Below are positions 12,854 through 21,980 of a DNA stretch of 39,022 bases, piece by piece. The DNA is from a virus: positions 1 to 39,022 of the IMG/VR virus record IMGVR_UViG_3300037485_000561; one strand, 5' to 3'. Position 1 is the stretch's first letter; the number at the start of each line of letters is the position of its first letter. Position numbers and translations under genes: made by a program. The notes below the pieces were generated by a model. That model was not told the DNA's origin and searched no databases. It saw nothing but the letters and a program-made list of their open reading frames with translations.

Positions 12854-15800
12854 TTAACGTGACCTCTTTTCAATGAGCTTCTTTGATTTGTCCAATGTAT
12901 CCGCAACGCCGATCATGGCGCCGGTGGGAGCGTAGACGCGGAACTTGCCGCCTTCCTTCTGGATTACACGGTACTTGTTGTCGGTGCTCCAGGCTTGGCC
13001 GTTGGGAAGTTTTTCGGCCGGCTGAAATGTAACTTGTACTTCGGCCGGCTGAAAATTACCTACGTTTTTCTCAGATCCAGTGGAAGCATTAGCTCTTCCT
13101 CTGGAGTCAACGGTTGCGATGGGATTCCCCCGAACATCAGCTTTAGGTAATTCTCGCGTGTTACCCCTATCTTGAGTTTGTTCAGTTGCTCGAGAATCGG
13201 ATCTAGCCCAATCTGGGGTTTTGATCCCATCTGCGGCTTTTGATATTTGTGATCGGGCTTCATCTTTAGTTAGATTTCCTTTTTTGTATTCGTTCCAGAT
13301 ATTGTTAACAAGCTCTTTGTTGGCTTTGGTTTTCCATTCAGCGGTAAATAATCCGCGAACAGCTTCCCATGTAATTGACTGCATCTGACGTGGCAAAATT
13401 CCACGTTGTTTTGCAGCATCACGATAAGCGTCTGCATAAATTCCATAAATACCAGAAGCGCCAGTTGTTGCTGAACTTATTCCTGCACCAAGATTATGAG
13501 AAACCTCGGTGTCTGCTCCTGCAAGCGGACGAAGTAGGCCAGCGGCGACTGCATGTGTATCGATGGTTACATCTCCAAATGCTTTAAGATCTGGAAGCAG
13601 GATGTTGTTGTAAAATGATCGAACTTTATGTTCACCGCCGAGACGTTCTGAAATGTTAGCGCGTGATGGGTTTTCTAATACGCTCATCGCATTTGATAGC
13701 GTTTTAAAATTACCCCATCCCATAGCGGCAGGAGATCCGTCTTGTTTGCGAACAAGATCTGCAAACGATCCCTCTGGAGTCAAAATGCGATAATCGCGTG
13801 GATTGTTAACCTGATCGTATGCTCGAGTCCAAACAGCTTTTTCGTAAGTCGATAAATCGCTAAATTTTTTGCCACGCATGGCATCAATAATTTTTGCTCC
13901 ATCTTTATCGCCTTCAAAATAATTAGACAACCAACCATCCATCGCTGGAGACATTACGCTATTTTGATTATCCTTAAATATGTTTATAGCTCTTTCTGCT
14001 TGAGCTACATTTCTGAACCAATCGGTTTGTGGAGATAACGAAGCAAGTACAGCAGCAACCGTATCGCGTGAAAAACCAGTTTTTTCTGACCATTGCTCAC
14101 TTATCTTTCTGGCTCCATCATACCATTTTTGAGCACGCTGACGTAATGCTGGATCCATGCTGTCATGGAGATAAAGAAGATTATCAACAACAAATAATTT
14201 GAAGTCGTTAATGATCGTTTGTGGATCTTTGCTGTTAGATTTGAATCCTGGATAATCTTTAATCAATGAAACAACACGCTTTTGTGCCGCAGGATCTCCA
14301 ATAATAGCATCAGAGTTAATAACTAAATTTTGTTTGAGTGCATCTTCATAGGCACCTTTGGCGGTTGGTTTACGAGTAGAAATCCATTTTCCAACATCAC
14401 CGCGTTGACCGGCTGAAAGTGAATCATCAACAGGGACATTTCGTGCAACATCACCAGCAAATTTATCCAATACCAATCCAGCCTTCGCTTCAGCCTTGGC
14501 CTGCGTGTCATAGATGCCGATCCGCTCGCCAGTCGGCGCGTACAGACTGTGCTTGTTGCCCTTGGCGATGATGCGTAGGCCAGTATCGGGCGAATCAAAC
14601 ACTTTGGACTCACCCAGATTTTCGGCCGGCATGAATCGCGCCTTGTTGCGATCATAAGCGATCTGCGACATGCTGACCTTTTCTCCGGTGGGACGCATGT
14701 CGATCATGCGATCCAGCGTAAAATTGCGGATGTACTTAGCCGCGGTGCCGTCTTTGCCACCAAAGAAATCGGTCATGTATGCAGCCTTTGCAGCATCGCC
14801 AAATAGTTCCTTTGTCGGCACCGCATTCTCACGATCCGAAAGATTGTTAAGGTAGCGAGCAAGGTCGCCGTAGAACGTCTGGAAATCGGACTTGTAAGGC
14901 CCAAGACGATCTCGGGACGCCAGGCTCATCGCTTCGTTGCGAGCCTTGGAGATATCGAAAGTGCGGACAAACAACTCGCCGGCCTGGCTTGTGGCCAACG
15001 CATACGGAACAATGTCACGCTCGGTGATGCGGACGCCGTCGTTGTAGCGTTTAAGCGTTTTGCCAGTTAGGCGACTCTTGATCTCTTTCGTAGCTTTACC
15101 GTTTCGGATGAAAATCACGTTTCCGCTTTCAATCGAATCTTTTAGAATGGCTATGCCTTTCTTCACTTTATCGATGATGTTGGGAGACGCTTGAATAGCA
15201 GCCAACTGTGCGTTGCTGATACCATCGCCTACGATCTGGCCATCGACCTCGCGCAGTCGTGGCTCATTCACGTCAACAACTGGAGCTGATTTGATTGCTG
15301 CAGTCAAAGCATCAGAGCTGGCACGATCTTCTTGGGCCAGCACATCGTCTGGTTTCATGCGGGTAACGCCATCAACGCCAGTTTCTGCGATGCCCATGTC
15401 TGTAGCTATTTTTGCAGCAGCAGGATTGGCCAAATCACGATTTCTGATCGCAAAGCCAGTGTCTTCGGCCAGCTCAATCTTTTTGTTCATGTTGCGCCGA
15501 GCGCGAACCATGTCACGCAACGCCGCATTCAATGCCGGCGATGCCTGCTCGAGCTTTGTGAATACAAGCGACTCAATCGGCTTTGATCCAAGACCAAGGC
15601 TTTGAGCGGTACGGCGCAAGAATCCTTCCGTATTTGAAAGCAGCGCCTTGTCCAAGATCGTGCGAGTTAAACCATCAAAACCGCGCAGCATCGAATCCGT
15701 GTCGCTGCCTTGGATCAGACGAGACATGTACTCGGCGCCAAGTTCTTCGCCGATCAACTTTGATTTCTCAACCAGCGTGTTAGCCTTGGCCCACTTGCTG

Positions 15801-17491
15801 TTTTCGTCGGGTTTTAATTTGGAAACGTACTCGTCAAATGTTTTAAGAATTGCCGCGTCATCAAGTAGGCCAGGCGACGTGCGTGTCGACTGACCGTTTC
15901 CATCGATAACGTAATTACCAACGATCATTTGCTCGGCTCGTTCAACCAATGGACGAAGCTGATCGATAGCTTTGAACGCATGAAACAGCTCATGGCCAAC
16001 CGTTGCCTGACTGTTAAATTTATCGACGTTGATGTCTACGACTGGACGCTCGCCTTCAACGATCTGTACGCCTCGAGCATCTTGACCGTACTTCGTTGCA
16101 AATTCATCTGCAGTCGAAAAACGAACATCCGCGTCATTGAATTTGCCGCGAATGATTCCAGAGATGTCCATCACCTGAGCGGCGCCATCGATGCCCGAAT
16201 TTTTAACAACGGTATCAAATTTGGACTGCGTGTCCTTGTCTAGATTCTCGTAAAAGCGATTGAAGTCGTTGTGCCGAGCCTCAACGGCAGCTTTGCCACT
16301 GGCTTTGTCCACAACTCGAGCGATGCCGGCACCGCCAGCACCGAGCACGCCACCGGATCCAAAGCCAGCCGCGGCGCCCTCTTCACCGCCAGCCAGACCA
16401 CCGAGTACCGTGCCAATAGCAGCACCCTCGACGCCGCCGGCCAACGTGCGAGATCCGATATCAATGATATCGTCGCCACCGTATCGGCCAACCTTAGCGA
16501 TGGCTCTGTCAAACGATGACGCATTTGGATTAAGCGCCAAAGACTCCAGCGCACCAATGCGAGTCGGAGCGTTCATCAACTGCTCGCCCGCACGCTCCAG
16601 CACTTGGCCAGCCTTGTTTGCGCCCTCAATGGCACCAACTACGGCTGCGGCTTCACTTACGCCAGGAATGCCCATAGCAAAGCCTGTAACGCCTGCGCCG
16701 GCTGCTACATTCCGTAGCTTGCCAGCATCAGCACCAATTGCCTCGCCTGCCATTCTACCGACGCCGCCAATAAATTCGCTGAGTGGTTTGGTGACCGCGG
16801 TGGCGACAGCACCGGTGCCTTTCATGGCCAAGCCGGTTGCTCTGGTGCCAAATTTGCCTGCACCTAGAACTTCTCCAACGCCTGGGATAAACAACGTGGG
16901 ATCCGCAATCAGCTTCAGCGTATTCTTAACGTCGTTGTTGACTAAAGCTGGATCAAGACCGGACACGGTCTCTTTGCCGGCTTCGTATTTTTGAGTTTGC
17001 TCAACAAAATCGCGGGCCTCTAGCCATTGCTTTTTTCGTTCTGCAACGCTGCTGGTTCCATCAAGCAGATCCTTAAATTTAAAGAAAAACGAACTTGGAT
17101 CCTCAGATTGAGCCACCATGCCGTACAGATCTCGAGTGCCTTGTAGACCAGACTCGAGCGCCGTCGATGCAGCCACCTCTGGCGATAAATTACGAATCTC
17201 AAACAGACCTTTGATGCCTTTTCCAACGGTTTCGACAATGCCGCCGGCTGCACCAAGTGCCGTTTGCAGCAGATCAGTTTTCTTTTGATCTACGAATTTC
17301 TCATACAAGGAGAAATCTTCATCCGAGATCGTCTTTGAGAACCCTGGCATCTGGTTGACCTCGTAGGCCACGTCTTGCCCGTTGCGTGGGAAGTCACGTT
17401 TAATGACATCTTGAATCACGCTTTCTGGTGTTCCCTGATCAAACTCAATCGTTTGATTTCGGGACGGAATCTCAACTCGGATAGTTGGCAT
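12854..17491 (-). CDS. Giant multidomain virion protein with metallopeptidase motif (1545 aa)
   Basis: By size and place this is the large internal or ejection protein of the podovirus virion. Visible parts in order: an N-terminal strand-rich head (MPTIRVEIPSRNQTIEF); Gly/Ala-rich hydrophobic stretches at about 230-300 and 350-400 (GGVEGAAIGTVLGGLAGGEE), suitable for membrane insertion; a zincin motif HELFH at 500-504 with EELGAEYM about 90 residues later as third ligand (gluzincin-like); a YAPTG repeat at 984; a domain starting WYDGARKI at 1123 and carrying ASLSPQTDWFRN and VTIDTHAVAAGLL (D1311); a disordered linker near 1410-1475; and a second YAPTG repeat at 1520. Likely ejected into the host, with the peptidase acting on cell wall, host protein or itself. 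Expression is fused to one long frame; a 67-codon frame is nested within it. Confidence 0.8.
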   Translation of the reverse strand: MPTIRVEIPSRNQTIEFDQGTPESVIQDVIKRDFPRNGQDVAYEVNQMPGFSKTISDEDFSLYEKFVDQKKTDLLQTALGAAGGIVETVGKGIKGLFEIRNLSPEVAASTALESGLQGTRDLYGMVAQSEDPSSFFFKFKDLLDGTSSVAERKKQWLEARDFVEQTQKYEAGKETVSGLDPALVNNDVKNTLKLIADPTLFIPGVGEVLGAGKFGTRATGLAMKGTGAVATAVTKPLSEFIGGVGRMAGEAIGADAGKLRNVAAGAGVTGFAMGIPGVSEAAAVVGAIEGANKAGQVLERAGEQLMNAPTRIGALESLALNPNASSFDRAIAKVGRYGGDDIIDIGSRTLAGGVEGAAIGTVLGGLAGGEEGAAAGFGSGGVLGAGGAGIARVVDKASGKAAVEARHNDFNRFYENLDKDTQSKFDTVVKNSGIDGAAQVMDISGIIRGKFNDADVRFSTADEFATKYGQDARGVQIVEGERPVVDINVDKFNSQATVGHELFHAFKAIDQLRPLVERAEQMIVGNYVIDGNGQSTRTSPGLLDDAAILKTFDEYVSKLKPDENSKWAKANTLVEKSKLIGEELGAEYMSRLIQGSDTDSMLRGFDGLTRTILDKALLSNTEGFLRRTAQSLGLGSKPIESLVFTKLEQASPALNAALRDMVRARRNMNKKIELAEDTGFAIRNRDLANPAAAKIATDMGIAETGVDGVTRMKPDDVLAQEDRASSDALTAAIKSAPVVDVNEPRLREVDGQIVGDGISNAQLAAIQASPNIIDKVKKGIAILKDSIESGNVIFIRNGKATKEIKSRLTGKTLKRYNDGVRITERDIVPYALATSQAGELFVRTFDISKARNEAMSLASRDRLGPYKSDFQTFYGDLARYLNNLSDRENAVPTKELFGDAAKAAYMTDFFGGKDGTAAKYIRNFTLDRMIDMRPTGEKVSMSQIAYDRNKARFMPAENLGESKVFDSPDTGLRIIAKGNKHSLYAPTGERIGIYDTQAKAEAKAGLVLDKFAGDVARNVPVDDSLSAGQRGDVGKWISTRKPTAKGAYEDALKQNLVINSDAIIGDPAAQKRVVSLIKDYPGFKSNSKDPQTIINDFKLFVVDNLLYLHDSMDPALRQRAQKWYDGARKISEQWSEKTGFSRDTVAAVLASLSPQTDWFRNVAQAERAINIFKDNQNSVMSPAMDGWLSNYFEGDKDGAKIIDAMRGKKFSDLSTYEKAVWTRAYDQVNNPRDYRILTPEGSFADLVRKQDGSPAAMGWGNFKTLSNAMSVLENPSRANISERLGGEHKVRSFYNNILLPDLKAFGDVTIDTHAVAAGLLRPLAGADTEVSHNLGAGISSATTGASGIYGIYADAYRDAAKQRGILPRQMQSITWEAVRGLFTAEWKTKANKELVNNIWNEYKKGNLTKDEARSQISKAADGIKTPDWARSDSRATEQTQDRGNTRELPKADVRGNPIATVDSRGRANASTGSEKNVGNFQPAEVQVTFQPAEKLPNGQAWSTDNKYRVIQKEGGKFRVYAPTGAMIGVADTLDKSKKLIEKRSR
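13060..13263 (-). CDS. Candidate nested gene inside the giant virion protein (67 aa)
   Basis: Same strand, other frame, wholly inside the 1545-aa gene. The product reads as an ordered small protein: MKPDHKYQKPQ head, then ILEQLNKLKIGVTRENYLKL, then SQPLTPEEELMLPLDLRK. The VTRENYL followed by LTPEEExxLP pattern is familiar from small phage proteins (VTRENYLxLAY...P..L..EEExELP). The main frame over the same DNA is a low-complexity polar linker (KTPDWARSDSRATEQTQDRG), the kind of sequence that tolerates overprinting. No SD precedes the ATG, as for other genes on this strand. It could be chance. Confidence 0.4.
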   Translation of the reverse strand: MKPDHKYQKPQMGSKPQIGLDPILEQLNKLKIGVTRENYLKLMFGGIPSQPLTPEEELMLPLDLRKT

Positions 17492-17494
17492 GAA

Positions 17495-19204
17495 TTAAAT
17501 ACGCTGACCGGTGGTAGAATAGCGGATTACGGATGAACCTGGAGCAGATGGCCCAACAACGGTTGCGCCACTCATGTCTTGAGCACCAGATGCTTTGATC
17601 TTGTTTCCAACCTTTGTGTTCAAAGTGCTCTTCAAAGATCCAAGACGCTCCCTATTGTTTTCTTGAACGCTGAAAAAAGCGGTTGGATCAGAAATGACTT
17701 CTCCTAGCATTGCATATTCAGATTCATTTACGGCGCCAGGCCCAACGATCTGTTCACGCATCAAACCGCGAGCTTGAGTGGCCAATGATTTGGCTTGTGC
17801 GTATTCTTTGGTGCCAGGGATTTTGACATTTGGACTCTCGCTCAATTTCATCAAATTATCAAGGATCACTTGAGCGTCCATGTTGGCAGCAATAGCGTCC
17901 TTGATTTTGTTGGCTTCTTCTTTTTGTGAAACCAAGAACTTTGATCCGTTAAAATCAACGGTTCTGGCTTTCATGTTTTCTTGGAAATTCATCAACCGTT
18001 CTTGGTCAGCAGTAATTCCGGTAGTAGGTTTTGGAGCCTCAACAAAATGTACTGGTTTTCCGTTGGACATAACAGCCGCGCCCCAGACGTTTCCTTTATC
18101 GTCTTTCAACTGCTGAACCTTAATTTCGGAGTCAGGTGTGATGTTAAATCGAGCGGCCAATGTTTGATCCATCTTCGGATCGAGCTTTCCGCCTTCGGCA
18201 AGATAGGTGGCAATCGCAGATTGATATTTTTCCTTGTTGTTGGTTGCGACCTGACGAGTGCGCTCAACATCAACAAACGGCAGGCCAGCGATCTGTTGAT
18301 TAAATGAGGTTGGAACCTTATTGTAATCAAGAATTGGTGCAGCCGTGATCGGAGATGCTGGCAGAGCAGCGGCGCGTTCAGCAGCAGTCATTGGAGCAGC
18401 GGTGAGATCTTCACGCTGAACATTCTCCATTGGAGCAGCAGAAAGATCTGAAACGCCTTGAATTGGTGCGGCTGGACGTGCGCTACGAGCCATGACAGCT
18501 TGACCACCAAAACGCTCGATGGCAGACGGAGCAACTTGTGCAGACGGAGCAGGAAGTGAAGCGGGAGCCTGAGTGGGAGCGCCGCCACGATTCATCATTC
18601 CGCTCAGTGCCTCGGTGTCGATATTGCTGAAAGCACCCTGGCGCAGCGTTGGATTGTAACTAGAAGCATTTGCACCCTGATCTTGAAGATATTTGCTGCC
18701 AGCAATAAGACCCAGATCTTGGCCAGTGTACGTTTCGTTTTTAGTAGATGGCGTGCCGGCCATTGCTTTTGAGTAAGCATCAACATTTGCGGCTTCTTGT
18801 CTTGCAGCGTTGAGTTGCATCGCAGAGATCTGAGCATCGCGTGCATTTTTAAACGACTGAACAAAGGTTCCAGCCTGAGCAAGCGTGGCGCGTTTTTGCG
18901 ACAAAGATTGGCCACTGAAATCACCGAGCTTTTTGATCAGACCTTCGTATGATGCTTTTTGTTTATCGTCTTTGATGTCGCCGGCATAAGCCTGCAGCGA
19001 AGGTACAATTGCTTCAGCTTGGCCGGTAAGAAATTGATCTTCCTCTTTATTTTTACGATATTTCTCCAAGCTGGTTCCAATTGTTTCACCAATAGAAGCA
19101 AGCGCACCACCAAGCGAGCGCCCAATGTTAGCAGACGCCTGCATGTAACCCTCGGGCAGAGGGCTGATGTATTGGACTGGTTGAAAGTATGGGCCTTTTT
19201 GCAT
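17495..19204 (-). CDS. Putative internal virion protein (569 aa)
   Basis: Helical, Ala/Gln/Lys-rich protein. It begins MQKGPYFQPVQYISPLPEGY and then ASANIGRSLGGALASIGETIG, a short amphipathic or hydrophobic segment. A long coiled-coil-like stretch follows (FKNARDAQISAMQLNAARQEAA), then a Pro/Ala-rich linker about residues 210-300 (SLPAPSAQVAPS, SPITAAPIL), then a charged helical C-terminal half (AANMDAQVILDNLMKLSE). It lies between the giant protein and the Q-rich protein, so it is probably a core or ejection protein. No enzymatic motif seen. Confidence 0.65.
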   Translation of the reverse strand: MQKGPYFQPVQYISPLPEGYMQASANIGRSLGGALASIGETIGTSLEKYRKNKEEDQFLTGQAEAIVPSLQAYAGDIKDDKQKASYEGLIKKLGDFSGQSLSQKRATLAQAGTFVQSFKNARDAQISAMQLNAARQEAANVDAYSKAMAGTPSTKNETYTGQDLGLIAGSKYLQDQGANASSYNPTLRQGAFSNIDTEALSGMMNRGGAPTQAPASLPAPSAQVAPSAIERFGGQAVMARSARPAAPIQGVSDLSAAPMENVQREDLTAAPMTAAERAAALPASPITAAPILDYNKVPTSFNQQIAGLPFVDVERTRQVATNNKEKYQSAIATYLAEGGKLDPKMDQTLAARFNITPDSEIKVQQLKDDKGNVWGAAVMSNGKPVHFVEAPKPTTGITADQERLMNFQENMKARTVDFNGSKFLVSQKEEANKIKDAIAANMDAQVILDNLMKLSESPNVKIPGTKEYAQAKSLATQARGLMREQIVGPGAVNESEYAMLGEVISDPTAFFSVQENNRERLGSLKSTLNTKVGNKIKASGAQDMSGATVVGPSAPGSSVIRYSTTGQRI

Positions 19205-19210
19205 GGTGAA

Positions 19211-21547
19211 TTATTTGAGAGTTGCGATGCGCGAGTCCATCCACCGACGAATGAGACTCTTGGTGCGTGGTTTGTCGCTGATAAACTCAGCGAACTTCTC
19301 GCCGTACTTGATGTAGAAGTCGTGAAACCACTTTGGAGCGCGAGTGAGTAGCCAGGTGCGGAAGCGTTTCCATTTTGGATTGTTGATGCCGTAGACCTCG
19401 CGGGCGACCCAGCATGGAGTTTTAAATCCACCGCCAGCCCAACCGCCGGCCGCAGATCCAAGACCAGAGGCAAGACCACCGATAACCGCGGCGTTGGATT
19501 GAGCCGTAGCGATGTTCGCAGCGTTCGTGGCCTGCTGATTTCCACCGTAGATATTGTTGGCGTAGCTGGACTCTGGATTGAACAACGCAGGGCCGGCCAT
19601 GTTCGACAGGTTCATGCCTTGGTTGGTCGTGTTCTGCGCAACATTGCCAGCGGTAGAAGACCGGCCAAGGATTGCAGCATACGGATCCGACATCGTGGCC
19701 TGTTGAAGACCCACCAACTGCGCAGCGTAGGCGCGATCTGCACCCAGACCTTGGTTGTAGAGCTGACCGGCTTGGCCGAGATTCTGGTAGTAGTTCTGAA
19801 GCTGTTGAGCTTGAAATGCGCGGTTGCTCTCAGCGGTGCCAAGATTGGCTTGCTGATTCGCAGCCTGAGTCTGATAGCCGTACTGAGCCATGAGCTGCTG
19901 CTGCTGCAGATTCGCGGCCTGATTCGCAAGACCGGCTTGTTGTGCGGCGTCACGATTAGCCTGGGCGACCTGAGACTGGTTCAGCGCGTTGAACTGCTGA
20001 CCTTGCATGTTGACCTGTTGGTTGGCCAGAGCAGCGCGTAGTGCGGCATCCTGATTCTGAGCTTGCAGTTGAGCCTGCGTGTTGACGTTGAACTGGCCCG
20101 CTTGCAGTGCGGCCTGCTGATTAGCCAACGCCATCTGGTTGGCAGCTTCTTGATTAGCCAAGCCAGCCTGTAGGCCAGTTTGTACGTTAAATTGACCAGT
20201 CTGGATTCCGGCCTGCTGATTAGCCAATTGAGCACGAAGCAGAGCATCCTGATTGGCCTGTTGAGCTTGAATCGAGGTACTGGCGTTGAATTGACCGGAT
20301 TGCAGACCGGCTTGCTGGTTAGCCAACTGAGCTTGGAGTTGGTTCGCGGCATTCTGCTGCGCCATTTGGTTACCCGCAGCCTGATTTGCCAGAGCGGCCT
20401 GCAGACCAGTTTGAGCGTTGAATTGACCGGCTGCGAGCTGGTTGCCGATATTCTGCTGCTGCATGCCGACATCAGCGCCGAACACGTTTCCAGCAAAGCC
20501 ACGATTCGCGGCCTGCTCGGATTGCAATTGCTGGTTCACTTGGCCGGCCAGACCGAGATTCTCGATTGCACGTTGGCGCTGGTTGACCAAACGATTCTGC
20601 ACCTCGGCGCTGATGGCCTGTGGCGACATCGCCATGCCGCGGGCGGCGTAGGATGCACGCACTTGCTGCTCGGCCTGACGTTGCTCGGCGGCGCTGAGAC
20701 TGCCATCTGAAGTAAGATTATTGAGCACGGCGCTCTCGAGTGCGCTTGAGATCCTCGATGGGCCAGCGTTGAGTGCCTGACCGTAGAGACTGGCGCCAAG
20801 CGTGCCTGGTTGTACTAGACCGGCCTGCACTTGCTGTGGGGCGGCGACCTGTTGAGCCTGCAAGGCTCGAGCACGCACATTGCGAGCCTCGACCTGAGCC
20901 GGCGTCTCAATGAGCGCAGCGCCCACGCGCTCGGCGCCTACAGTGCCAGGTGCGGCGACCTGAGCAGCGGCGAGTTGTTGAGCCTGCACGGATCCCGGCG
21001 ACGCCATCTGTTGAGCGGCGACATCCATCGTGTTGATGTTACCAAACGAGGTATTCTCGCGGCCAAGCATCTGAGCGTTGATGTCAGGGCCGGTGATCTG
21101 CTGCGCGGCAATGTCCTGCTGACTTGGTGGCACCGACAAGAAAGCATTCAGACGATTGTATGGCTGATTGTTGCTGGCCTGCAGAGTCTTTGCCTGCTCC
21201 ATCTGAGCAAACAGCTCAGGATTTGCGGTTTTAAATGCGGCCTGAGCGGCTGGCGCTAAATCAGTGACATCTTGAATGTCGGCCAAGCGTTGCTGAGTGT
21301 TTAACCCTTGCTGAATTTTTTGAAATGCTTTGGAGGATTCATCATATTGACCGAGCAATCCACGCTGGCCTTCGGTGCCAAACATCGCCTGCTCGGCCAG
21401 CTTGAGCTGGAGCTGATTGTATTGCGGCTGGTACTGTGCCTCGGATGCATACAACTCTGGCGCCAACGCGATCTGCGTGGCCAGCGTGTCCTGAGTTTCC
21501 TGAGCGTAGTTGCGTGACGGAGCTGCTTGAACAGTTGTAGATCCCAT
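19211..21547 (-). CDS. Gln/Ala-rich repeat virion protein (778 aa)
   Basis: The N-terminal 150 residues are helical (QLQLKLAEQAMFGTEGQRG). Next comes a region of short AQQVAAP-type repeats (about 170-270), then helical AEQRQAEQQVRASYAARG. Residues about 374-549 are tandem hendecad repeats starting GQFN (one of 44 and four of 33 residues). After a Gly-rich hydrophobic patch (VIGGLASGLGSAAGGWAGGGF), the C-terminus is a distinct domain, CWVAREVYGINNPKWKRF, ending RRWMDSRIATLK. That C-terminal CWVAREVYG block occurs at the end of other phage tail or internal proteins I have seen. A long coiled-coil tube or core protein that helps DNA exit is the best guess. The ATG has AAAGGGATAAAAAC upstream, one of few SD-like leaders on this strand. 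Confidence 0.7.
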   Translation of the reverse strand: MGSTTVQAAPSRNYAQETQDTLATQIALAPELYASEAQYQPQYNQLQLKLAEQAMFGTEGQRGLLGQYDESSKAFQKIQQGLNTQQRLADIQDVTDLAPAAQAAFKTANPELFAQMEQAKTLQASNNQPYNRLNAFLSVPPSQQDIAAQQITGPDINAQMLGRENTSFGNINTMDVAAQQMASPGSVQAQQLAAAQVAAPGTVGAERVGAALIETPAQVEARNVRARALQAQQVAAPQQVQAGLVQPGTLGASLYGQALNAGPSRISSALESAVLNNLTSDGSLSAAEQRQAEQQVRASYAARGMAMSPQAISAEVQNRLVNQRQRAIENLGLAGQVNQQLQSEQAANRGFAGNVFGADVGMQQQNIGNQLAAGQFNAQTGLQAALANQAAGNQMAQQNAANQLQAQLANQQAGLQSGQFNASTSIQAQQANQDALLRAQLANQQAGIQTGQFNVQTGLQAGLANQEAANQMALANQQAALQAGQFNVNTQAQLQAQNQDAALRAALANQQVNMQGQQFNALNQSQVAQANRDAAQQAGLANQAANLQQQQLMAQYGYQTQAANQQANLGTAESNRAFQAQQLQNYYQNLGQAGQLYNQGLGADRAYAAQLVGLQQATMSDPYAAILGRSSTAGNVAQNTTNQGMNLSNMAGPALFNPESSYANNIYGGNQQATNAANIATAQSNAAVIGGLASGLGSAAGGWAGGGFKTPCWVAREVYGINNPKWKRFRTWLLTRAPKWFHDFYIKYGEKFAEFISDKPRTKSLIRRWMDSRIATLK
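19901..20428 (-). repeat. In-gene tandem repeat, 99-bp units (33 residues, 3 hendecads)
   Basis: Five units start with GQFN or QQFN. The first is 44 residues (four elevens); the next four are 33 residues each, all ending in ANQ(Q/A)xxxQ. The 11-residue sub-period suggests a near-straight or right-handed coiled coil. The units differ enough that slippage is not recent. Confidence 0.8.
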
Positions 21548-21551
21548 GTTT

Positions 21552-21980
21552 TTATCCCTTTAAAGCTGCGAGTTGAATATATTTTGGAGTGAGTTCGATG
21601 ACCTTGTTGGGACGGAGCGCAACGACGCGCTCAACGGATCCAGCCGGCCAGCGTTTGAACATTTCTAAGAAGAGTAGTGTAAGCCCGCCCTTGCGGGTGT
21701 TTACGACATCGAGGATTACCAGAATCTTGCCGAATGGATTGGTGCCGCGCCACTCCCACTTTGCCGTGATCTCCTCGGGATTACATTGGATCGCGGTGCC
21801 GAGTGCAACGATCTGACCTTTATCTTTTACCAAGGCAAGAGTGTTTTGGCCGGCGTGGAATGCGAGATACTGACGGACGTTCTCTCTTGGCCAGTTAATG
21901 AAGCAGCCGGCGCCACCGTTGTTGACGGCAAAGTCGGTAATGTGCTCGAGCCAGTCGGTCTGTTGAGCATCAGCATTCAT
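21552..21980 (-). CDS. GNAT-like virion-associated protein (142 aa)
   Basis: The pattern is that of a small acetyltransferase-like fold: HAGQNTLALVKDKGQIVALGTAIQC as paired strands, KILVILDVVNTRKGGLTLLFLEMFKRWP as strand plus helix, then a short SVERVVALRPNKVIELTPKYIQLA end. The position next to nozzle and internal proteins recalls the T7 gp13 place, a protein whose fold has been compared with acetyltransferases. The canonical RxxGxG/A acetyl-CoA loop is only partly matched (NTRKGG), so it may be structural rather than catalytic. Its ATG overlaps the neighbouring gene end by one base. Confidence 0.55.
   Translation of the reverse strand: MNADAQQTDWLEHITDFAVNNGGAGCFINWPRENVRQYLAFHAGQNTLALVKDKGQIVALGTAIQCNPEEITAKWEWRGTNPFGKILVILDVVNTRKGGLTLLFLEMFKRWPAGSVERVVALRPNKVIELTPKYIQLAALKG

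Noticed and set aside
16260-16994. 244-codon plus-strand frame within the giant virion gene
   Set aside because: Reverse reading of its Gly/Ala-rich stretch, giving Ala/Pro/Ser-rich low complexity; no start context.
19612-20502. Minus-strand second frames across the Gln-rich repeats
   Set aside because: Frames stay open because the repeat DNA lacks stops; products are Arg/Ser/Leu-rich copies of the repeat period with no independent motif.
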